From CAVSJA01 sp963728145 (GTDB lineage Bacteria; Bacteroidota; Bacteroidia; Chitinophagales; Chitinophagaceae), in assembly GCA_963728145.1 (NCBI GenBank), contig CAVSJA010000002.1, positions 930,001-994,000 on the forward strand: DNA of 64,000 nt, in the 5' to 3' direction. Below the pieces are notes generated by a model, which saw only the letters and a list, made by a program, of their open reading frames with translations, was not told the DNA's origin and made no database searches. Positions within the stretch are counted from its first letter, which is position 1. Each line of letters starts with the position of its first letter. The position numbers were made by a program, and so were the translations under genes. Shown piece after piece: positions 59,915-64,000 of the stretch.

Positions 59915-61528
59915 CTACTTCCCATAAACCTCGAGCATTTTCTTCAGGTCATCCAATGTATTGATCTCATCTGGTTTTTTGTCTTGTCTCCAACGATTGA
60001 TTCGGGGAAAACGAAGTGCAACACCAGATTTATGCCGATTGGAAGCGGCAATGCCTTCAAATGCAATTTCAAAAACGAGTTCGGGTTTTACCGTTCTGAC
60101 AGGACCAAACTTCTCTATCGCGTTTTTTTTGACAAATGCATCTACCTGTGCGAATTCTTTATCGGTCAATCCTGAGTATGCTTTGGTAAAACTTACGAGT
60201 TTGTCTCCATCCCTGACCGCAAAAGTATAATCGGTATATAGATTACTTCTTCTTCCACTTCCTTTCGCTGCATAGATCATCACTGCGTCAATGGTGAGCG
60301 GATCGATCTTCCATTTCCACCAGTCACCTCTTTTTCTTCCGACCTGGTAAATGGAATTCTTTCTTTTCAACATCAACCCTTCACTATTTATTTCTCTTGA
60401 ATTCTTTCTCAATTCCGTGAGCTCATCCCAATCATTGAATTGAACAATAGGAGATAGTTTGACAGGAAATGCGTGATTGTTTTGATGTGCAGTTACCAAT
60501 TCTTCCAACTGCTTTCTTCTTTTTTCCAATGGCCAATCGCGGATATCTTCTCCTTTCCATTCCAAAAGATCATAAACAAAGAATGCAGCTGGAGCTTCCT
60601 GCAAATGTTTTTTCGTAACGTTTTTTCTTCCAATGCGGGTTTGAAGTACATTAAAATTCAGGACCTGTCCTTCTGAATAGGGCAAGACTTCGCCATCGAG
60701 CACGGTTCCATCCGGCAACAAGTCTTTTAATTTATGATATTCTGGAAATTTATCAGTGATAAGATCTTCTCCCCGGCTCCAAACAAAGATTTCATTATTT
60801 CTTTTGATGATCTGTCCTCGGATTCCATCCCATTTCCATTCCGCCTGCCATTCCGCCGGCTGACCCAGTTCGCTTAATTCTCCTTCCAGCGCATAGGCGA
60901 GATAGAAAGGATAGGGTTTGGATTGATCTGTTTCGATGGATTGTTCACTCAATAATTCATCAAACGTAAGTGTGGATGGGTCCCAATTTCCGCTGATTCG
61001 ATGCGCTATTACAGATGAAGGGAGATTCACCACTCTTGAAAGTGCATTGACCATCATTTGTTGCGAAACACCAATTCGAAATGCACCGGTTATCAGTTTA
61101 TTGAAAACAAATCGCTGCGCATAATCCATATGCTTCCAGCTATCGATAATGAATTTCTTTCGAATCGATTCTTCTTGTTTTTCGAGTTCAATAAATTTTT
61201 CTACATATTCATAAAGATGTTTTGGTGACGCTTCGTTAATCAAATCGGGATATTCAGGTAATAATAATGCGATGGTTTCTGCAAGATCTCCAACTGTGGA
61301 ATAACTTTCAACAAATAACCAATCGGGGATTCCAGCCATTTCAATGCACCAATTTCCCAATAATGTTGAATTGACTGCACGTCTCGGTCTTCGACCTGTA
61401 AAAATTGCGATCACCCAAACCTTATCCTTATCATTTGCCTTCGCGAAATAATTCGTTAACGCATCCAGCTTTTCGTTGGTCTTTGTGGTTGTGCCTAATA
61501 TTCTTACGAGTTCCGCGAAATGTTTCAT
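59915..61528 (-). CDS. ATP-dependent DNA ligase (ligase-associated repair)
   Basis: 537 residues. Motif I has the adenylated Lys232 in AEWKWDGIRGQII; RNNEIFVWSRGEDLITDKFP, DGTVLDGEVLPY, SEGLMLKRKNSIYQVG, WWKWKIDPLTIDAV are motifs III to V. The N-terminal 200 residues are the helical DNA-binding domain with GAFRIGVSQQMMVNAL. It seals nicks with ATP and belongs to the group paired with an Lhr helicase, PdeM and an MBL exonuclease. The start overlaps the exonuclease stop (ATGA). Confidence 0.92.
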   Translation of the reverse strand: MKHFAELVRILGTTTKTNEKLDALTNYFAKANDKDKVWVIAIFTGRRPRRAVNSTLLGNWCIEMAGIPDWLFVESYSTVGDLAETIALLLPEYPDLINEASPKHLYEYVEKFIELEKQEESIRKKFIIDSWKHMDYAQRFVFNKLITGAFRIGVSQQMMVNALSRVVNLPSSVIAHRISGNWDPSTLTFDELLSEQSIETDQSKPYPFYLAYALEGELSELGQPAEWQAEWKWDGIRGQIIKRNNEIFVWSRGEDLITDKFPEYHKLKDLLPDGTVLDGEVLPYSEGQVLNFNVLQTRIGRKNVTKKHLQEAPAAFFVYDLLEWKGEDIRDWPLEKRRKQLEELVTAHQNNHAFPVKLSPIVQFNDWDELTELRKNSREINSEGLMLKRKNSIYQVGRKRGDWWKWKIDPLTIDAVMIYAAKGSGRRSNLYTDYTFAVRDGDKLVSFTKAYSGLTDKEFAQVDAFVKKNAIEKFGPVRTVKPELVFEIAFEGIAASNRHKSGVALRFPRINRWRQDKKPDEINTLDDLKKMLEVYGK

Positions 61529-62571
61529 GTTTGATCTGTATTACCTGGTGCCGGTTGTGTGGCCTGTTCATCGGCCAGCACTTCAGAAGCTTCTTCTTCA
61601 CCAAATTCAGTTTTTACTTCTGCAGCAGGAATGCCGATTTCATTCAGGTACCTGCTGAATACGGATTGGAAGCCGTGCGTGACATAAACTTTTTCGGCGC
61701 CCGTATTCTTTACTGTTTCCAATAATCCATTCCAGTCTGCATGATCACTCAATGCAAATCCTGCATCCGCATTTCTTCTTCTTGTATTTCCTCTTACCTG
61801 CATCCATCCACTGCAGATTGCTATTTTATATGGATTGAATCTTTTTATCCAGGGCGAACTATCAGCGGAAGGAGGCGCGAGGACAACGGATTGATTTAAT
61901 TCTTCTTTAGAAATATCCGAATGAAGTCTTTTCACTTCAGGTAAATTCCAACCTGCGCTTCTCAATGTGTCCTGGACATTGCAAATCGCACCGTGTCCAT
62001 AAATATTATCGGCGACCCGGGCAACAGCCTGCAATAATCGCTGCGCCTTACCAAGACTATAGCCCAGGAGTATTGAAGTCTTTCCCTGTTCTCTATTATT
62101 GACAACCCATTCCTGTATTGATGAAAAAATTTCCGATTGCGATTTCCAACGATAGATTGGCAGTCCAAAAGTTGATTCGGTAATAAATACATTGCATTTT
62201 AATGGCTCGAATTGTCCGCTTATGCCATCGTTTTCCAATTTATAATCTCCGCTTACTACCCAAACTTCTCCATTGTATTCCACACGCACCTGGGATGAAC
62301 CAATTATATGCCCAGCAGGATGAAGAGAAATATTTACTCCGTTCTGATTAACTGTTTCACCCCATTCAACGGATTGATAGTGGTTATCACCCAATCTTAG
62401 TTTTAATAAGGGTGTAGTCTGGCGATGGCTTAAATAGCTTTTGTTGCCAACTCTTGCATGATCACTATGGGCATGAGTGATGACCGCACGCTCGACAGGC
62501 TTCCAGGGATCGATGTAGAAATTACCTGCACCGCAATAGATTCCTTTATCTGTGAATGATAGTAGTGGCAT
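61525..62571 (-). CDS. Ligase-associated metallo-beta-lactamase-fold exonuclease
   Basis: 348 residues. Metal site VITHAHSDHARVG (HxHxDH), then LHPAGHIIGSSQVRVE and VSGDYKLEN, and the beta-CASP/RMMBL part with FITESTFGLPIY, SILLGYSLGKAQRLL, GFALSDHADWNGLL and YVTHGFQ. This is the exonuclease normally encoded with the ATP-dependent ligase. Upstream at 62597-62604 (minus strand) lies TAAATTTG, a -7-like box. Confidence 0.88.
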   Translation of the reverse strand: MPLLSFTDKGIYCGAGNFYIDPWKPVERAVITHAHSDHARVGNKSYLSHRQTTPLLKLRLGDNHYQSVEWGETVNQNGVNISLHPAGHIIGSSQVRVEYNGEVWVVSGDYKLENDGISGQFEPLKCNVFITESTFGLPIYRWKSQSEIFSSIQEWVVNNREQGKTSILLGYSLGKAQRLLQAVARVADNIYGHGAICNVQDTLRSAGWNLPEVKRLHSDISKEELNQSVVLAPPSADSSPWIKRFNPYKIAICSGWMQVRGNTRRRNADAGFALSDHADWNGLLETVKNTGAEKVYVTHGFQSVFSRYLNEIGIPAAEVKTEFGEEEASEVLADEQATQPAPGNTDQT

Positions 62572-62724
62572 TGGAATTACTGCAAATTGATTATTGCAAA
62601 TTTAAAATTGAGTAATTAGCTGATACGATAAGAAATAATCAAATTCGTTGCCAAAGAAGTCGGTAGTTTCAAGTGGTTTTTCCTATTTTTCTCAATCGAA
62701 GAGCTGTTTGCAGAATCCCTAAAA

Positions 62725-62972
62725 TTCAGATTTCGCCCCTACGGGGCTTGTTCCCTGGGGCGTATTGCGTTGCTACAAAAATTGAACCCCTAAAGGGGTT
62801 CAACCTCATTAAAGCTGTTTGGAAAGTTATTTAAGAAATACAAGTTGCTTTCGAATCTTAATTTTTGATCTTAATATTTACTCCATATTCGATGTTCTGA
62901 GATTTAACCCCTTTAGGGGTTCAATCTTTGTAGAAAACGCAACACGCAGCGATCAAGCCCCGTAGGGGCGAA
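62725..62972. repeat. MITE/REP-like element, second copy in opposite orientation
   Basis: Left CGCCCCTACGGGGC, TTGCTACAAAAATTGAACCC and a cccctaaagggg palindrome; right AACCCCTTTAGGGGTTCAAT, CTTTGTAG, AAGCCCCGTAGGGGCG. The centre reads TTGCTTTCGAATCTTAATTT, the reverse complement of the centre of 29929-30162. The rest of 62572-63041 holds no gene. Confidence 0.75.
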
Positions 62973-63041
62973 AGATGAAACTCAGAGACTCTTCAAACCG
63001 TTTCTAGGTTATGAAAAAAAGGAAAAAAATGTTTGTAGGTA

Positions 63042-64000
63042 TCAATACACGGCCTTAATAACTCCATCCTCTTTCTTAATAAAATACAGCTTTCGATTTT
63101 CGAAGTAATCCGTAGCGTTGCTTGTCTTGTTGATCACCGGTTGAATATCGAAGTCGGTGATGGGAAGAAATTTCCTTTCGCCGATTGCGGTGTCAATACT
63201 GTCCTTATGAAGATCGAGCAGGCGACCAAAATGGTACACCGTTTCAAATCCGCGGAAAACGGTTTCCGTTGGTTTCGAGAAGTATTTATTCTTGAAATAA
63301 TCAGTTATTGAGATCACAGCTTTGTCATTGGGATTCGCGTAGAAAGGAGAAGGATAGATCACTTCAATTCCCTTATACATTGGTTTAGCAAAATCAACCA
63401 GTTCCCAGGTGGGCATACCGATCAGCGTACTCGCATAGTTATGGCTAACTGAAGAAAGCTGTTGACAAATATTTTGTCCAAAATTGATATCCAGGCTTCC
63501 GACTATACAAACATTTGTAATATTCATATCCAAATGCTTTGTCAGTTGGGCCGGTGTAAAATTGTTTTCAAGAGTGACAGTTTTAATCTTCAATGGAACT
63601 GAAGCCGTAGATTTTTCTGCATTGGTGAAATAAGATCGCAACCTGTCTTCCTGCTGCCCCTTTTTTGTAAACAATACAATCTGGGATAGAGCAAAATTCT
63701 TTTGCAGGAATTTATAGATTCCTGTGCTATGCATTCCAAGTGTGGAATTCAAAATAATATAATAAGGATTATTGGTCACCCCGGCATCATTGGGAAGATT
63801 GGCATTGATAAATGGCACTTGCATTTCTGCGGCTAGCCTGGCCAGTGAGGCTGCTTCGTTCACCGTAACATGACCGATGAAAAGATTCATCTCCTGGAGC
63901 TCGGGTTCCTGCAAGAGTTGATCGAACTTCTTCTTTCCCGAGCGGGTGTCATAAACATGTACCTCCAGTTTTACTCCTTCGCTATTCAAAGAGTCGATGG
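63042..64000 (-). CDS. Periplasmic-binding-protein-like (type 1, LivJ/AmiC fold) protein, cut by the window edge
   Basis: At least 319 residues; the frame runs open through 64000, so the N-terminus lies beyond the window. The visible part (FIGHVTVNEAASLARLAAEM, VPFINANLPNDAGVTNNPYY, STLGMHSTGIYKFLQK, then IVLFTKKGQQEDRLRS) follows the order of branched-chain-amino-acid binding proteins: VTSNEAxAxAPIAxxxxVPxIxP and FRTxxxDxxQ. FRGFETVYHFGRLL near the C-terminus also fits. No transporter genes are visible, and many Bacteroidota use this fold without a transporter. The ligand is unknown. Confidence 0.72.
   Translation of the reverse strand, partial: IDSLNSEGVKLEVHVYDTRSGKKKFDQLLQEPELQEMNLFIGHVTVNEAASLARLAAEMQVPFINANLPNDAGVTNNPYYIILNSTLGMHSTGIYKFLQKNFALSQIVLFTKKGQQEDRLRSYFTNAEKSTASVPLKIKTVTLENNFTPAQLTKHLDMNITNVCIVGSLDINFGQNICQQLSSVSHNYASTLIGMPTWELVDFAKPMYKGIEVIYPSPFYANPNDKAVISITDYFKNKYFSKPTETVFRGFETVYHFGRLLDLHKDSIDTAIGERKFLPITDFDIQPVINKTSNATDYFENRKLYFIKKEDGVIKAVY

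Overview
The window is chromosomal DNA from a member of the Bacteroidota, most likely a Chitinophagaceae-like organism (inference). The evidence is: the gene order bamD - rpoZ (Bacteroidota type) - coaBC - DUF4835 (PorD-like) - DUF4296; a haem peroxidase ending in a type IX secretion sorting domain; futalosine-route menaquinone genes; a DUF5916 protein; and a TTTG-N19-TAnnTTTG promoter of the Bacteroidota primary sigma factor. I see no rRNA, tRNA, CRISPR array, transposase or prophage structural genes.

Layout. 0-7.2 kb: an OmpA-family protein, a conserved housekeeping run (bamD, rpoZ, coaBC, DUF4835, DUF4296) and 3-oxoacid CoA-transferase subunits A and B. 7.2-16.5 kb: a signalling island with three related multi-spanning membrane proteins, two sensor kinases and four NarL/LuxR-type response regulators. 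Two membrane protein - kinase - regulator operons lie on the minus strand and two solo regulators on the plus strand, with long gene-poor spacers between them. 16.6-22.2 kb: a class IV aminotransferase, mqnD/mqnB, QueD-like, folE, a DUF4304 protein and fabD. 22.3-34.2 kb: mixed accessory genes (GNAT, D-aminoacylase-like, a DHFR/RibD pair of which one is decayed, AraC regulator, MscS channel, DUF1579, alpha/beta hydrolase, ECF sigma factor with a serine hydrolase, DJ-1/PfpI, nucleoside hydrolase). 34.3-41.5 kb: a large TPR-caspase protein, a small exported protein and secA, which is broken by about fifteen one-base insertions. 41.7-50.3 kb: an MGMT-like protein, a type IX-secreted peroxidase, an AraC regulator, an XRE-S24 repressor-like protein, a four-helix-bundle protein and a DUF5916 protein. 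50.3-62.6 kb: a ligase-associated DNA damage response set (PdeM, Lhr-like helicase, ATP-dependent ligase, metallo-beta-lactamase exonuclease) interrupted by cytochrome, M23 peptidase, S74-type and unknown genes. The right edge cuts a periplasmic-binding-protein-like gene.

Two patterns run through the whole window. First, many intergenic spaces carry short-unit tandem repeats (7-11 bp units). They usually form two inverted arms facing each other, and the unit differs from site to site. Two such repeats also sit in frame inside the Lhr-like helicase. A separate MITE/REP-like palindromic element occurs near 30.0 and 62.8 kb. Second, reading frames are broken by single-base insertions, sparsely in six genes and densely in secA. 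The protein sequence on both sides stays well conserved, so assembly or sequencing error is the leading explanation.
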